Counted from the stretch's first letter, positions 26,101 to 36,310 are shown. The stretch is 64,000 nt of DNA from G963704535 sp963704535 (GCA_963704535.1 OY969916.1:7254001-7318000); one strand, 5' to 3'. The notes: generated by a model not told the origin, from the letters alone. Numbers and translations are program-made.

Positions 26101-29100
26101 ATGAGAAATCTATCAAAATTGCGTCCGGTCGGGCGCTGGATGTTCTTGCTTATGGTGGTTGTCGGCTCGATGGCGCTGACGCTTCTGCCGGGCGGCGGCC
26201 GGAGCGCGCGGGCCGCTGGCGATGTCGGCTACATGGGGCCATCGTTCGCAGGTGGCGGAGGCTCGCCCAGCGGCAGCAAGCCCGAAAGTAAGCTGTGGTG
26301 GAACGATGGGTTCTGGTGGGCCAGCCTGTGGCACACCGGCAGCTCCACCTTCCACATCTTCCGGCTCGACCAGGGCAGCCAAGCCTGGGTCGACACTGGG
26401 ACGGTGTTGGACACCCGCTCCGGTTCGCGCGCCGATGTGCTCTGGGATGGTGCGAAGCTGTATGTCGCCTCGCACGGGTTCACCGAGTTGGCCGCCGCCA
26501 ATACCGCCGGTCGCGGCAGGCTGTGGCGCTTCAGCTACAATCCCGGCGCCGACAGCTATACCCTCGACAGCGGCTTCCCGGTCGATATCAACCAGGCCAA
26601 GACCGAGACACTGGTGATCGACAAGGACTCGACCGGCAAGCTGTGGGCGACCTGGGTCCAGAAGGACGCCGACGGCCAATTTAAGGTCTTTATCAACCGT
26701 ACCCTCGGCAGCGACGCCACCTGGGGCGCGCCGTTCATCATGCCCGGCACCGGCACGATTGTAACGGAGGATGATATCTCGTCGGTGATCACCTACGACG
26801 GCAATAAGATCGGCATCATGTGGAGCAACCAGGGCGACCGGACGATGAACTTCTCGACGCATATCGACGGGCAGCCGGATACGACTTGGGAGGCGCGCTC
26901 GATCGCCTTCGGCGGCACCAGCAACCCCGACGCCGACGATCACATCAACCTCAAGTCGCTCCAGACCGACGGCCAGGGCCGCGTGTTCGCCGCCGTCAAG
27001 ACCTCGCGCAGCAGCTCCTCCGATCCGCTGGTGGTGCTACTGGTCTTCAACCGCAGCACCCATCAGTGGAGCAGCGCGATCTACGGCACGGTGGCCGACC
27101 ATCACACGCGCCCGATCGTGATGCTGGATACGACCAACAATGTGATCCACATGTTCGCGACATCGGATGAGAATGGCGGCTCGATCTATGAGAAGACGAC
27201 GCCGATCGCCCAACCGTCGTTCACACCCGGCCGCGGCACGCCGTTTATTGAGGAGGGCGCGACGCCGGAAATCAGCGGCGACCTCAATAACGCGACGTCG
27301 AGCAAACATAATGTCAACTGTACGACCGGCCTGGTTGTGCTGGCGACCAATGACACCACCGACCGCTACTGGCATAACTACAAGGAGCTGCCCGGCTGCG
27401 GCACGACCGCGCCGAATGCCGGTTTCAGCGGCGTTCCGACGTCGGGGAGTGCGCCATTGACGGTCAGCTTCACCGATCAGTCCACCGGCGGCCCGACCGG
27501 CTGGGCCTGGGACTTTGGCGACGGTGGCACGTCCACGGTCCGGCACCCGATCCACACCTACAGCGCGCCCGGCACCTACACCGTCAGCCTGACTGCGACC
27601 AACGCCAATGGCAGCGATACCGAGACTCGCTCCAACTACATCACGGTCAGCGTCCCCAGTCCGACCACGACCTTTGGCGCGACTGAGGACGCCTACGTGA
27701 AGTCAGACAGCCCGACCAGCAACTTCGGCTCCGCGTCGACTCTGCGCGTGCGTACGTCGTCGAGCAGCCAGCTCCGCTCGTACCTGAAGTTCGATGTGAC
27801 CGGCTTGGGCGGGAGCGTCGTGTCGTCGAAGCTGCGCGTCTACGTCACCGACCCCAGCACGGGTGGCGGCAGCGCCTTCCTGTCGGCCGGCAGCGGGTGG
27901 AGCGAAGCTACGCTCAACTGGAACAACCAGCCCGGCACGAGCGGCTCGGCGCTGGCGACCGCTGGCGCGGTCGGCAACGGGGCCTGGGTCGAGTTCGACC
28001 TGGGCGGCAGCATCACCGGCAACGGCACCTACAGCTTTGTGCTCAGTGGCGGCACGAGCGACTCGGTCTACTATAGCAGCAGCGAGGCGTCGTCCAACCG
28101 GCCGCAGCTTGTTGTCACCGTGTCGAGCGGTCCCACCGCGCCGACTGCCGGCTTCAGCGGCACTCCGACATCCGGGACCGCGCCGCTGACGGTCAGCTTC
28201 ACCGACCAATCGAGCGGCGCTCCGACCGGCTGGGCTTGGGACTTCGACAACGACGGGACGGTCGACTCGACCGCGCAGAACCCAAGCTTCACCTACAACG
28301 CCCCCGGCACCTACAGTGTGAAGCTGACGGCCACGAACAGCGTCGGGAGCGATGACGAGGTCAAGACCAACTACATCACCGCCGGCGCGGTCGTGCCTAC
28401 ACCCCCGGTCGCGAACTTCAGCGGCACGCCGACGTCGGGGCTCGCGCCGCTGACGGTCAGCTTCACCGACCAATCGAGCGGCGGCCCGACCGGCTGGGCC
28501 TGGGATTTTGACAACAACGGGACGATTGACTCGACCGCGCAGAACCCAAGCTTCACCTACAACGCCCCCGGCACCTACAGCGTGAAGCTGACGGCGACGA
28601 ATAGCGACGGCAGCGACGACGAGATCAAGACCAACTACATCACCGCCGGCACTGGCGGCGGCACGGCGTCTGCGATGCTGCTGCCGAATGGTGACGGCAC
28701 GATCGACGCGGTCATCAAACCCTCCGGGACGACCAGCCTGTTCCAGGCGATCGACGAAACGCTGGCCGCTTCCGACGAAAGCACCACCTACATCCGCAAC
28801 AACAACGCTACCAGTGGCCGCTACTTCGCGCTGCTGACCGACACGCCGGCCAACTTCGGCGGCATGAGCGCGCTCACCGTCGACGTTCGCGCCCGCACCG
28901 TCGGCCGCGTGGATGACACGACAACTCTGTACGCCCAGATCTACAAAGCCGACGAGGCGACGCCATTGAGCGCCGAGGTGGTCGTGGCGACCGACCCCGG
29001 CCCCAGCGGCTGGATCACGCTGGCAAACATCACGTTCACCGGCGTGGTGCCGGGCACCAAGGCCGATTGGGATGGCGCGCGTCTGCGGCTGCGCTGGGCG

Positions 29101-29187
29101 CACAGCGCCACCGGCAGCGCCAACTCGACCCAGATCCGCGTCACCGTGGTCGAAGTCGATGGCACCTACATCACCGCCGGGCCGTAG
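26101..29187 (+). CDS. Secreted multidomain PKD/DNRLRE protein
   Basis: 1028 aa from ATG 26101 with a strong ribosome-binding site (AAAGGAGG at 26088-26095). Residues 1-39 are a Sec signal peptide (basic start, hydrophobic core, ARAAG cleavage region). Residues about 40-435 look like a beta-propeller-type domain. PKD domain 1 follows (about 437-520, WAWDFGDGGTS), then a DNRLRE-type beta-sandwich (about 525-675, EDAYVKSDSPTSNFGS), PKD 2 and PKD 3 (WAWDFDNDGT and WAWDFDNNGT) and a C-terminal beta domain. PKD 2 and 3 are nearly identical. It is probably a cell-surface or released adhesion or glycan-binding protein; it stands alone. Confidence 0.85.
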   Translation: MRNLSKLRPVGRWMFLLMVVVGSMALTLLPGGGRSARAAGDVGYMGPSFAGGGGSPSGSKPESKLWWNDGFWWASLWHTGSSTFHIFRLDQGSQAWVDTGTVLDTRSGSRADVLWDGAKLYVASHGFTELAAANTAGRGRLWRFSYNPGADSYTLDSGFPVDINQAKTETLVIDKDSTGKLWATWVQKDADGQFKVFINRTLGSDATWGAPFIMPGTGTIVTEDDISSVITYDGNKIGIMWSNQGDRTMNFSTHIDGQPDTTWEARSIAFGGTSNPDADDHINLKSLQTDGQGRVFAAVKTSRSSSSDPLVVLLVFNRSTHQWSSAIYGTVADHHTRPIVMLDTTNNVIHMFATSDENGGSIYEKTTPIAQPSFTPGRGTPFIEEGATPEISGDLNNATSSKHNVNCTTGLVVLATNDTTDRYWHNYKELPGCGTTAPNAGFSGVPTSGSAPLTVSFTDQSTGGPTGWAWDFGDGGTSTVRHPIHTYSAPGTYTVSLTATNANGSDTETRSNYITVSVPSPTTTFGATEDAYVKSDSPTSNFGSASTLRVRTSSSSQLRSYLKFDVTGLGGSVVSSKLRVYVTDPSTGGGSAFLSAGSGWSEATLNWNNQPGTSGSALATAGAVGNGAWVEFDLGGSITGNGTYSFVLSGGTSDSVYYSSSEASSNRPQLVVTVSSGPTAPTAGFSGTPTSGTAPLTVSFTDQSSGAPTGWAWDFDNDGTVDSTAQNPSFTYNAPGTYSVKLTATNSVGSDDEVKTNYITAGAVVPTPPVANFSGTPTSGLAPLTVSFTDQSSGGPTGWAWDFDNNGTIDSTAQNPSFTYNAPGTYSVKLTATNSDGSDDEIKTNYITAGTGGGTASAMLLPNGDGTIDAVIKPSGTTSLFQAIDETLAASDESTTYIRNNNATSGRYFALLTDTPANFGGMSALTVDVRARTVGRVDDTTTLYAQIYKADEATPLSAEVVVATDPGPSGWITLANITFTGVVPGTKADWDGARLRLRWAHSATGSANSTQIRVTVVEVDGTYITAGP

Positions 29188-29212
29188 CGCCGAGCCGGGG
29201 CTATTCACGTAT

Positions 29213-29245
29213 GAGAGGCTGCCAGAGCACTTCTGGCAGCCTCTC
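29213..29245 (+). terminator. Hairpin terminator after the PKD gene
   Basis: A perfect 14-bp stem, GAGAGGCTGCCAGA with its complement, and a 5-nt loop, 26 bp after the stop codon at 29187. Only a short T-run (TTTT) follows. Confidence 0.6.
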
Positions 29246-29280
29246 GCACTTTTCGTTGAATGGTGTTTCTTCCTTTTGCC

Positions 29281-29388
29281 TAAGAGACTGTCTGAAAAGG
29301 GGGAGTTTGAGGGGGCCGCCCCTCAAGAATCCCTTTCCCACCATGGACCACGAGCGACAAATCAACCTTTTCAGACAGCCTCTAAGAT
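29281..29388. repeat. MITE-like element, AGACTGTCTGAAAAGG family
   Basis: Left arm TAAGAGACTGTCTGAAAAGG (29281-29300) is matched by an inverted arm CCTTTTCAGACAGCCTCT (29368-29385). The interior has the hairpin GAGGGG-GCCG-CCCCTC. Related copies lie at 39.6 and 45.7 kb. Confidence 0.7.
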
Positions 29389-29506
29389 GAACGCGCCTCC
29401 TACACAAGATGAGAAAAAAGTATTCTTTGCTTAACACTGCCTTGATGCTCCTGGCGCAGAATGTGGTAGACTAAACCGGATTGAGTTCTACCTGCGGGAG
29501 CCTTCA

Positions 29507-30907
29507 ATGCTGATCACCTTTGCAACCCTGGCGCTGCTGGCCCTGTTTGTGAGTATCGGTATCTACGGCGTGACCCTGATGCGCCGGCGCGGCATCCGGC
29601 GGGTCGTCGGCGTCGTGCTGGTGCTCCAGGCGCTGCTGGCGATCGGGGCGCAGGTGGCCCTTAGCACGCTGCCGTTCGGGATCGGCGAGCCGCTGATCCG
29701 GGTGCCGTTCTGGGAGGCACTGTCGCAGGCCACCATCAGCGCCGTGGCGCTTGGCGCCGCCGCGCTGGTCTTCCTGGCCAGCCGCCGGATCGGCCTGCGG
29801 CTCCCCCAGTCCCGGCGCCCACGGCTTGCGGCGGCCGGGGCGCTCCTGGCCCTCCCGCTGCTCGCCACGCTTGGCCTGGGAGTCCTGGTGCGCGCCAGCA
29901 CGCCGGAGCGTGAGCGTGAGCGCGACCCGAACAAGCGCGAGATTACGCTCAACCCCGGCTTCACCTGGAGCATCTACGCGCAAGGGACGATCGATAACCC
30001 CACCACGATCGCCTTCGGCCCCCAGGGCGAGCTGTACATCGCCGACATCGGCGGCGCGCTGTGGGTCGCCACCGACGTCGACGGCGACCACGTCGCCGAG
30101 ACGATCACGCGCTGGGCCGACGGCTTCTCGCTGCTGGTCGGCCTGGCCTGGCATGAAGGCGAGCTTTACGCCGCCAGCTCCGGCAAGATCGAGGCGCTGC
30201 GCGATATCGACGGCGACGGCATCGCCGACCAGCGCCGGGTGGTGGTCGAGGGCCTGCCGTCGATGGTGCTCAAGCCGCACTCGAATAATGGCCTGGCGCT
30301 TGGCCCCGATGGGCGGCTGTACTTCGGCGTGGGCAGCACGACCAATGGCGAGGTCGAGTCCGAGCCCCTGGCGGCCTCGATTCTTTCAGTGAACCCCGAC
30401 GGCAGCGACCTGCGGGTGTACGCCCGCGGCCTGGGCAATAGCTTCGATGTCGCCTTCAACGGCAATGGCGACCTGTTCGCCGGCGATAACAGCCCCATGG
30501 GCGGCGAGGGCCAGGAGCTGCCGGATGAGTTCAACCATATCGTTGAGGGCGAGCACTACGGCTTCCCGTATTTCTACGGCGACCCGCCCACCAGCAGCAC
30601 ACGCGCCCCGCTTGTCAGCCTCCCGCCCCATTCGGTGCCCACCGGGGTGACGTTTTACTCCGGTTCGCTGTACCCCCAGGAGTATCGCGACAGCGCCTTT
30701 CTCACCCTCTGGAGCCGCGGCGAGATCGCGCGGATCGAGGTGGGGCGAACCGGCAGTGGCCGCTATCTGAGCCGCGCCGTGACTTTCGGCAGCGGGTTTC
30801 TGTATCCGATCGATGTGATCACCGGGCCGGATGGCAACCTGTACGTGGCCGATTTCGGCACCAGCGCCGTCTACCGGATCACGTATGATGCGGCGGACGC
30901 GCGCTGA
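29507..30907 (+). CDS. Membrane-anchored PQQ-dependent sugar dehydrogenase-like protein
   Basis: 466 aa. Residues 1-130 hold about four hydrophobic helices. The rest is a six-bladed beta-propeller of the glucose/sorbosone dehydrogenase family, probably outside the membrane: NPTTIAFGPQGELYIADIGG, then KPHSNNGLALGPDGRLYFGV with the likely catalytic His, and GEHYGFPYF and NLYVADFGTSAVYRI. The reaction would be oxidation of a sugar or aldose with PQQ. A cytochrome c lipoprotein gene follows and could accept the electrons. PQQ synthesis genes are not in the window. Confidence 0.82.
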   Translation: MLITFATLALLALFVSIGIYGVTLMRRRGIRRVVGVVLVLQALLAIGAQVALSTLPFGIGEPLIRVPFWEALSQATISAVALGAAALVFLASRRIGLRLPQSRRPRLAAAGALLALPLLATLGLGVLVRASTPERERERDPNKREITLNPGFTWSIYAQGTIDNPTTIAFGPQGELYIADIGGALWVATDVDGDHVAETITRWADGFSLLVGLAWHEGELYAASSGKIEALRDIDGDGIADQRRVVVEGLPSMVLKPHSNNGLALGPDGRLYFGVGSTTNGEVESEPLAASILSVNPDGSDLRVYARGLGNSFDVAFNGNGDLFAGDNSPMGGEGQELPDEFNHIVEGEHYGFPYFYGDPPTSSTRAPLVSLPPHSVPTGVTFYSGSLYPQEYRDSAFLTLWSRGEIARIEVGRTGSGRYLSRAVTFGSGFLYPIDVITGPDGNLYVADFGTSAVYRITYDAADAR

Positions 30908-31062
30908 TGTGTCGCGTCTCGGCTCGCCGCCCAGTGCGTCGATAGAGTATTCCGAAACCATCCGCGAATAACGCTAATCGACGCGAATGTTCGGCAATAT
31001 ATTCGTGAATATTGGCCCAATTCGCGGATTCCCACCAGTGCTCTAGCGTAAGGTTCTCTACC

Positions 31063-31474
31063 ATGCGGTCGTATTGGGTGATGCTCCTGGTCATTATGGT
31101 GATGCTTGGCGCGTGTGGCTCCGGCGGTGCCGCCGGGGGCGATCCCGTCGGCGGGCAGAAGCTGTTCGGTGGCGAGACGCCCCTGGGCAATGCCGATGCT
31201 CCGCCCTGCTCGCAGTGCCACGCGTTCGTGGCCGGCGGCGAGGCGTCGATCGGCAACAATCTGTCGAATATCGGCAACCGCGCCGCCACCACGGTGTTCC
31301 GGCCAGTCAGCCGAAGACTACCTTCGCACCTCGATCATCGATCCCGACGCCCACCTGTCCGGCGGCTTCCAAGAAGGGATCATGTACCGTGGCTACCAGC
31401 GCGACCTGACACCACAGCAGATCGACGATCTGGTCGCCTATATGCTGACACTGAAGAGCGGCCAGGATAGCTAG
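31063..31474 (+). pseudogene. c-type cytochrome lipoprotein, one frameshift
   Basis: From ATG 31063 a lipoprotein signal peptide ends in the lipobox LGAC (Cys18). The haem site CSQCH is at 49-53. Near 31300 the frame breaks after RAATTVF; the expected continuation GQSAEDYLRTSIIDPDAHLS, with the axial-ligand region GIMYRGY, is in another frame ending at 31474. One missing base explains this, so the gene is recently broken or the base is a sequencing error. It fits as electron acceptor for the neighbouring sugar dehydrogenase. Confidence 0.65.
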
Positions 31475-31484
31475 CCAGGCTCCC

Positions 31485-31660
31485 TGACAAGATGACAAGA
31501 TGACAAGATGACAAGGTGAAGGGGGTGAGGATAGAGGATGGAGGATGGAGCCAGGGCACGTAAGGGCGTATTGCATACGCCCCACCGCACTACGAAGCAC
31601 CGAGAACCGACTACTGACAACGGACCACTGACAACGGACAACGGACACCTAGCAGGTAAA
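31485..31660. repeat. Octamer and heptamer tandem repeats
   Basis: Four copies of TGACAAGA (31485-31516, last copy ending GG), then GGATGGA copies around 31535-31550, then GACAACGGAC-type copies at 31615-31648. They fill the gap before the M50 protease gene. Confidence 0.75.
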
Positions 31661-31664
31661 GCAT

Positions 31665-34600
31665 ATGACTACTGCGGTCGCTGAAACCACTGGTCAGCAG
31701 GCTGGCGCGCGCGACACCCCCGGCGGTGTGTGGGCCGCGCTGGCGCGCGCCGCCGACGCCCCGGCCCTCGGGCGCGGCGATGTCTGGCGCGGTATCGAGC
31801 GGCGGCTAACGGTCAGCGGCGCGCCGGCCGCGACCGGGATGTGGTCGGCCCTCGCCGAGCAGGTTGACCCGGCGCAGTACCGGCCGGTGGTGGTGCCGGA
31901 TGTGGCCGAGGAACAGGTCGCGGAGGGCGAGCAGACGTTCACCGTGATTCGCAGCCCACGCGGCAACTACCTGCGGCTGACCCCGGCCCAGCGCGAGCTG
32001 TGGTCCTGGATGGACGGCACGCGCACGGTCGCGCAGCTCGCCACCAAAGCCTTTATGCAGTTCAAGCAGTTGCTGCCGGTGGGCGACCTGGTCATGGCGC
32101 TCAAGAATGAAGGCTTCCTGATGGACCGGCCGGTCGGCGTGTACCGGACAATGCACGCGGCGCTGGAGGCGCGCTCGGCCGAGGGCTGGGGCCGGCGCGT
32201 TCTGCGCACGCTGGCCGGCAAATCCTGGCAGATCCACAACATCGACGCCGGCTACTCGGCGTTGTACCAGGCGTTCGGCTGGCTCTTCTTCACCCGCCCG
32301 TTCGTGGTCCTCTGGTCGGCGGTCGGCGTGATCGGCCTCAGTGCGTTTCTGCTGCTGCTGCTTGGCGCGCGCGATCTGCCGGTGCTGGCCACCGGCAGAT
32401 CAGTGCCGCTGGAGCTGGTAGCCCTGTGGTGCGCGCTGCTGGTCTCGTTTCTGCTGCACGAGAGCGCCCACGCGCTGGCGGTCAAGCACTACGGTCGCAC
32501 ACTACGCTCGGGCGGGCTGATGCTGTACTTCGGCATGCCGGCCTTCTTCGTCGATACCAGCGATATCTGGCGCTCGCCGCGCCTCGCCCGCATCATCGTC
32601 TCGGCCGCCGGTCCCATGTCCGACCTGTTTGTCGGCGGCCTGGCGGCGCTGCTGGTCCTGCTGGTGCCGGATGCGGCGATCAGTTCGGTCGCGTACAAGC
32701 TGGCGTTCACCTGCTATATCGCGACCCTCTTCAACGCCAACCCGCTGCTGGAGCTGGATGGGTATTTCATCCTGGTGGACCTGTTGCGCCTGCCCGACCT
32801 GCGCCGCCGGGCGCTGGCGTTCGTGCGCGGGCCGCTGTGGAAGAAGCTGCGCGAGCGGGCGCCGCTGAAGCGCGAGGAGCGCATCTTTTCGCTCTACGGC
32901 GCGCTGACGCTGCTGTACTCGGTCGTGGCGATCGGCTTTGCGGTGCAGTTCTGGCGCCAGCAACTCTGGGGCACGATTCGGGCGCTCTGGAGCAGCGGCG
33001 CTCCGCTCCAGCGGGTCGTGGCGGCGGCGCTCTTTCTGCTGGTTGTCGTGCCGCTGCTGACCGGGCTGGTGTTCGCCGGCTGGGGGGTGGTGCTGGCGCT
33101 GCTGAATTGGGTGCTTCGGCGCGGCTACGGGCGCCAGCCAGCGCTGCTCACGGTGGCGGCGATCGTCCTGACGCTGGCGCTGACCTGGCTGGTCGGGTCG
33201 GTGTTGGGGGCGGGCACGGGGGTGGGCATCGAGGCGGGGGCGGGCATCGAGGTGGGGGCGGGCATCGAGGTGGGGGCGGGGGCAGGCACGGAGGCCCTGC
33301 CCTACAGGGTTTGGGTGGTTGGGATGGTAGGGTTTGGGTGCCGGTGGTGTTGTGGGCGGTCGCGCTGGGTGCGCTGTGGACCGTACGACCGGATTATCGG
33401 GGCGCGGCGATCGAGCCTACGCTCAACGCGTTGTTGCTTGCGACAGCGCTCGCCGGGCTGGGCGAGGTCGCGCGGGCGCTGCAACTGCCCCACCTGGTCT
33501 GGCTGGCGGCTGATGGCTTGGCGTTTGTCTTTCTGGTGGTGGCCGGTTTCGCCGGGCTGCTCGACGTCGAGTTGCGCCTTGCCTCGCCGCGCGAGCTGTT
33601 TGCCACGGCCATGCTGCTGATGCTGGCGTTCGGCGTCGGCGGCCTAGCGCTGTTCGGCGCCCTGGAGCGCTGGGGCGATGCCGCGCCGGTCGTCCAGATC
33701 GCGATCGCCGCGCCGGCCTACTTCGGCGCGCTGGCGCTGGCATTGCTGCTGCCACACCTGTTCGATCTGCGCGACTCGCGGCTAGTGTGGTCGTGGCAGT
33801 TGCTGTGGGGCGCGACGCTGGTCCAGACCGCCGCCTACATCGCCAACATCGGCGGATACCGCCAGGTGCTTGACATACTCGCGGCGGGGCTGTGGGCCTC
33901 GGCCTGGCTGGTCCACCTGGCGACGCTACGGCAGATCGCGCCGGATGAGATGCACTGGCAGCACGATCCCAGCATCAGCGAGCAACAGCGCCTGACGCGC
34001 GCCTTCCAGTTCTGCTATGCCGGCTGCTACCGCCTGCTGCGGGCCGTCTACGGGGCGCGGCGCACCAAAGTGCTGGACGATCGAATGGACGTGCTGGCCG
34101 CGACGGCGAACTGGGATGTCACGCTGGATCGCGACCGCGCCCGGATCAATGCGACCGTGCTGGCGCTCCCGCTTGATATGCAGGGCACGCGCTACGCCGA
34201 GGTGCTGCGTTACACCGTCGCCACGATCGAGGATATCGCCGGCGCCACCTTCGCGCGCCGCGCCATCCAGGCCGCCTATGACGCGCTGCCCTGGCCCGAG
34301 CGCGAGACCGCCAGCCGGCTGTGCTTCCCCGATACGCCGTGGGCGCGCGAGCTTTCCAGCGCCTTCGGCGATGTGCGGGCCGGCCGGCTGCGGCTGCTCC
34401 GCCAGGTCGAGATGTTCCTAAACTGCGACGACGAGGAGCTGGCGGCGCTGGTACACGACATGCAGGAGCAGGATGCGACCGCCGGCGAGCTGCTGCTGCG
34501 CCAGGGCACGCCGCCGCCGGGGATGTGGGTCATTGAGGCCGGCGAAGTGATCGCCACGCGCCGCGGGCAGGATGTGGCCGAGCTGCACCGCGGCGACTCG

Positions 34601-35194
34601 TTCGGCGTGCGTGAGCTGCTGGAAGGTCGCGCCGGCGATCTGACCTACCGCGCAGCGATCCGCTCAAGCCTGCTATTCATCCCGGCGGCCGAGTTCAGGG
34701 CGCTGGTGCATACCCGCGCGCCGCACGCCGCCGAAGGGCTCGACGCGGCGGCGACCCTGCGACTGCTGGAGCGGGTGCCGATGTTCGCCGATATGCCGCG
34801 CAATACGCTGCGCGGGCTGGCGTCGATCGCCCAACAGCAGCGCTTTGAGCCGCGCAGCGTGATCGTGCGGCAGGGCCACCCCAGCGGCATCTTCTACATC
34901 ATCAAGCAGGGGCGCGCGGCCGTGCTGGCGCGCGCCGCAGCCGGCGGCGACACGCCCACCAAGGTGCGCCAGGTGGCCCAGCTTGGCCCGGAGGAGTTCT
35001 TTGGCGAGCTGGAGCTGCTACGCGGCACGCCGCCGCTGGCCAGCGTGGTGGCGATCACGCCGCTAGTCGCGCTGGCGCTGCCGCACGCCGCGATCCAGGC
35101 GCTGATTATGGGCGACGGTGGAGTGGCGAAGGGCTTGGAGCAGATCGGCACCGGGCGGTTGATCGCGCTGCGTGGGCAAGTTGGCGGGGCATGA
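31665..35194 (+). pseudogene. M50 metalloprotease-like membrane protein with two cyclic-nucleotide-binding domains; one frameshift
   Basis: The N-terminal frame (from ATG 31665) has a PqqD-like region (about 95-165), then membrane helices with the zinc motif HESAH (HExxH) in SFLLHESAHALAVKH and the second motif NPLLELDG, as in site-2 proteases. Near 33290-33340 the frame must shift by one base to continue into more membrane helices and then two cNMP-binding domains at the C terminus (first about 34470-34720, PPPGMWVIEAGEV; second about 34760-35130, HPSGIFYIIKQGRA and FFGELELL). The shift lies next to an 18-bp minisatellite. If expressed as one protein it would be about 1175 aa, a membrane protease gated by cNMP-like sensing. 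Confidence 0.7.
33207..33290. repeat. 18-bp minisatellite inside the M50 gene
   Basis: About three and a half G-rich units of the type GGGCATCGAGGTGGGGGC. They encode Gly-Ile-Glu-Val/Ala-Gly-Ala repeats in the first frame. The unit is a multiple of three. Confidence 0.75.
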
Positions 35195-35270
35195 GAATTG
35201 AAAATTGAGAATTGAGAATGGGTCGTCGGTGCTTTGTTCTTTATTCTTTGTTCTTTGTTCTTTGTGCTCG
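35193..35270. repeat. Heptamer arrays GAGAATT and TTCTTTG
   Basis: Four copies of GAGAATT-type units at 35193-35220 start within the stop codon of the M50 gene, and five TTCTTTG-type units follow at 35232-35266. Confidence 0.8.
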
Positions 35271-35280
35271 GTAGTCGGGC

Positions 35281-35745
35281 TTATGGTGTGACCAGCTCGC
35301 CGGCCTCGGCGATGCGACGCACCTGCTCCAGCACGTCGCGCTCGCGGGCGAAGCTGGCGAGCTGGAGCGCTTCGGCCAGCGAGAACCAGCGCGCGTCGTC
35401 GACCTCGGCCTGCTGGGGCGTGAGCATGCCGCCGGTGTAGCGCACCAGGAAGAAATCGACGTACTTATGGATGCGGGTCGGCCCGGCGCGAAACCAGTAC
35501 TCGATCGTGGCCAGGTGCCGCTCGATATCACCTTGCAGGCCGGTCTCCTCGGCGATCTCGCGCACCGCAGCGGCTTCGGCGGTTTCTCCGCGCCGGACGT
35601 GCCCTTTGGGCAACCCCCATCGGCTGCTCTCATTGGTCGCGATCAGCGCGACCTCCAGGCCGGCGCCGTTGTCGCGGTAGATCACGCCGCCTGCGGAGTA
35701 AGCGGTACGTCGGTTGCGTACAGCCAGGTTGTCGTTCGTCGGCAT
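35281..35745 (-). CDS. Nudix hydrolase
   Basis: 154 aa. The Nudix box is GHVRRGETAEAAAVREIAEETGL in sequence terms: G, five residues, E, seven residues, REIAEETGL (about residues 48-70), coordinating metal for cleavage of a nucleoside diphosphate linked to X. LPKGH precedes it, as in Ap4A hydrolase-like and MutT-like members. ATG 35745 follows the pyrophosphatase stop by 11 bp, so the genes form an operon; an upstream in-frame ATG at 35784 would overlap the pyrophosphatase. Confidence 0.88.
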   Translation of the reverse strand: MPTNDNLAVRNRRTAYSAGGVIYRDNGAGLEVALIATNESSRWGLPKGHVRRGETAEAAAVREIAEETGLQGDIERHLATIEYWFRAGPTRIHKYVDFFLVRYTGGMLTPQQAEVDDARWFSLAEALQLASFARERDVLEQVRRIAEAGELVTP

Positions 35746-35755
35746 CCTTGTATGC

Positions 35756-36130
35756 TCAGATCCGTTTAGGAAGGCGCCCTGCACGCATATCCCAGTAGTG
35801 ATTAATCGCGTAGCGGATGCGCTCTTTGGCCATCATCGCGTTTTCCCACCCGATCGGGCGGGCCTCGACGATGCAGCCGGTGAAGGTGGGCAGGTTTGTA
35901 ACCACCAGGACGTCGAACGGGTCGTCGTCGTCGTAGTACGTCTGTGGGATGAAGCTATAGTCGCCGGGGTAGTGGACCGGCGAGTAGAGCACCCGGTCGA
36001 GCTTGAACGCGCCGGTCTGCTTGTGATACTCGTACTTGTTGCGCGATCCCTTGGGGATCTCGACGATCACGTGGATTACGTCGGGCACGCTCGGACCAGG
36101 GTCCAGCTCGTGCCACAGATTCATCGTCAT
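35756..36130 (-). CDS. Inorganic pyrophosphatase, C-terminally truncated with foreign tail
   Basis: 124 aa, against about 170-180 in family I pyrophosphatases, which hydrolyse PPi to two phosphates. The N-terminal part is good (HVIVEIPKGSRNKYEYHKQ; signature DDDPFDV at about 70). After CIVEARPIG the sequence turns into WENAMMAKERIRYAINHYWD, unlike the family, and ends. The catalytic residues normally found 25-70 residues further on (the Asp/Asp/Lys cluster and Tyr-Lys) are missing, so activity is doubtful. GGAGG precedes ATG 36130. Confidence 0.7.
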   Translation of the reverse strand: MTMNLWHELDPGPSVPDVIHVIVEIPKGSRNKYEYHKQTGAFKLDRVLYSPVHYPGDYSFIPQTYYDDDDPFDVLVVTNLPTFTGCIVEARPIGWENAMMAKERIRYAINHYWDMRAGRLPKRI

Positions 36131-36239
36131 CGTTCCTCCACGGGCCTTGTACTAAAAGGCGGGGAGCAGTGCCCCGCCTCATCTAACGAACAGAGGGCGC
36201 TTACGGGCGCCAATGTCGGTATTATAGCATGCTGTCACA

Positions 36240-36310
36240 ACTTCGCTCAGAAAAAATAGAGCGGGAGGGGCAAGGGGAGGGCAGCCCTGCCCTTAAACCC
36301 CACCTCAACC
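36240..36310. repeat. Dispersed palindromic repeat
   Basis: AGAGCGGGAGGGGCAAGGGG, then AGGGCAGCCCTGCCCTT and AAACCCCACC. Same family as the units at 25.25 and 57.04 kb, in the opposite direction to the first. Confidence 0.6.

Noticed and set aside
32426..33300. First 290 codons of the second M50 frame as a separate gene
   Set aside because: This part is an off-frame shadow of the M50 domain; the frame becomes meaningful only after about 33300.
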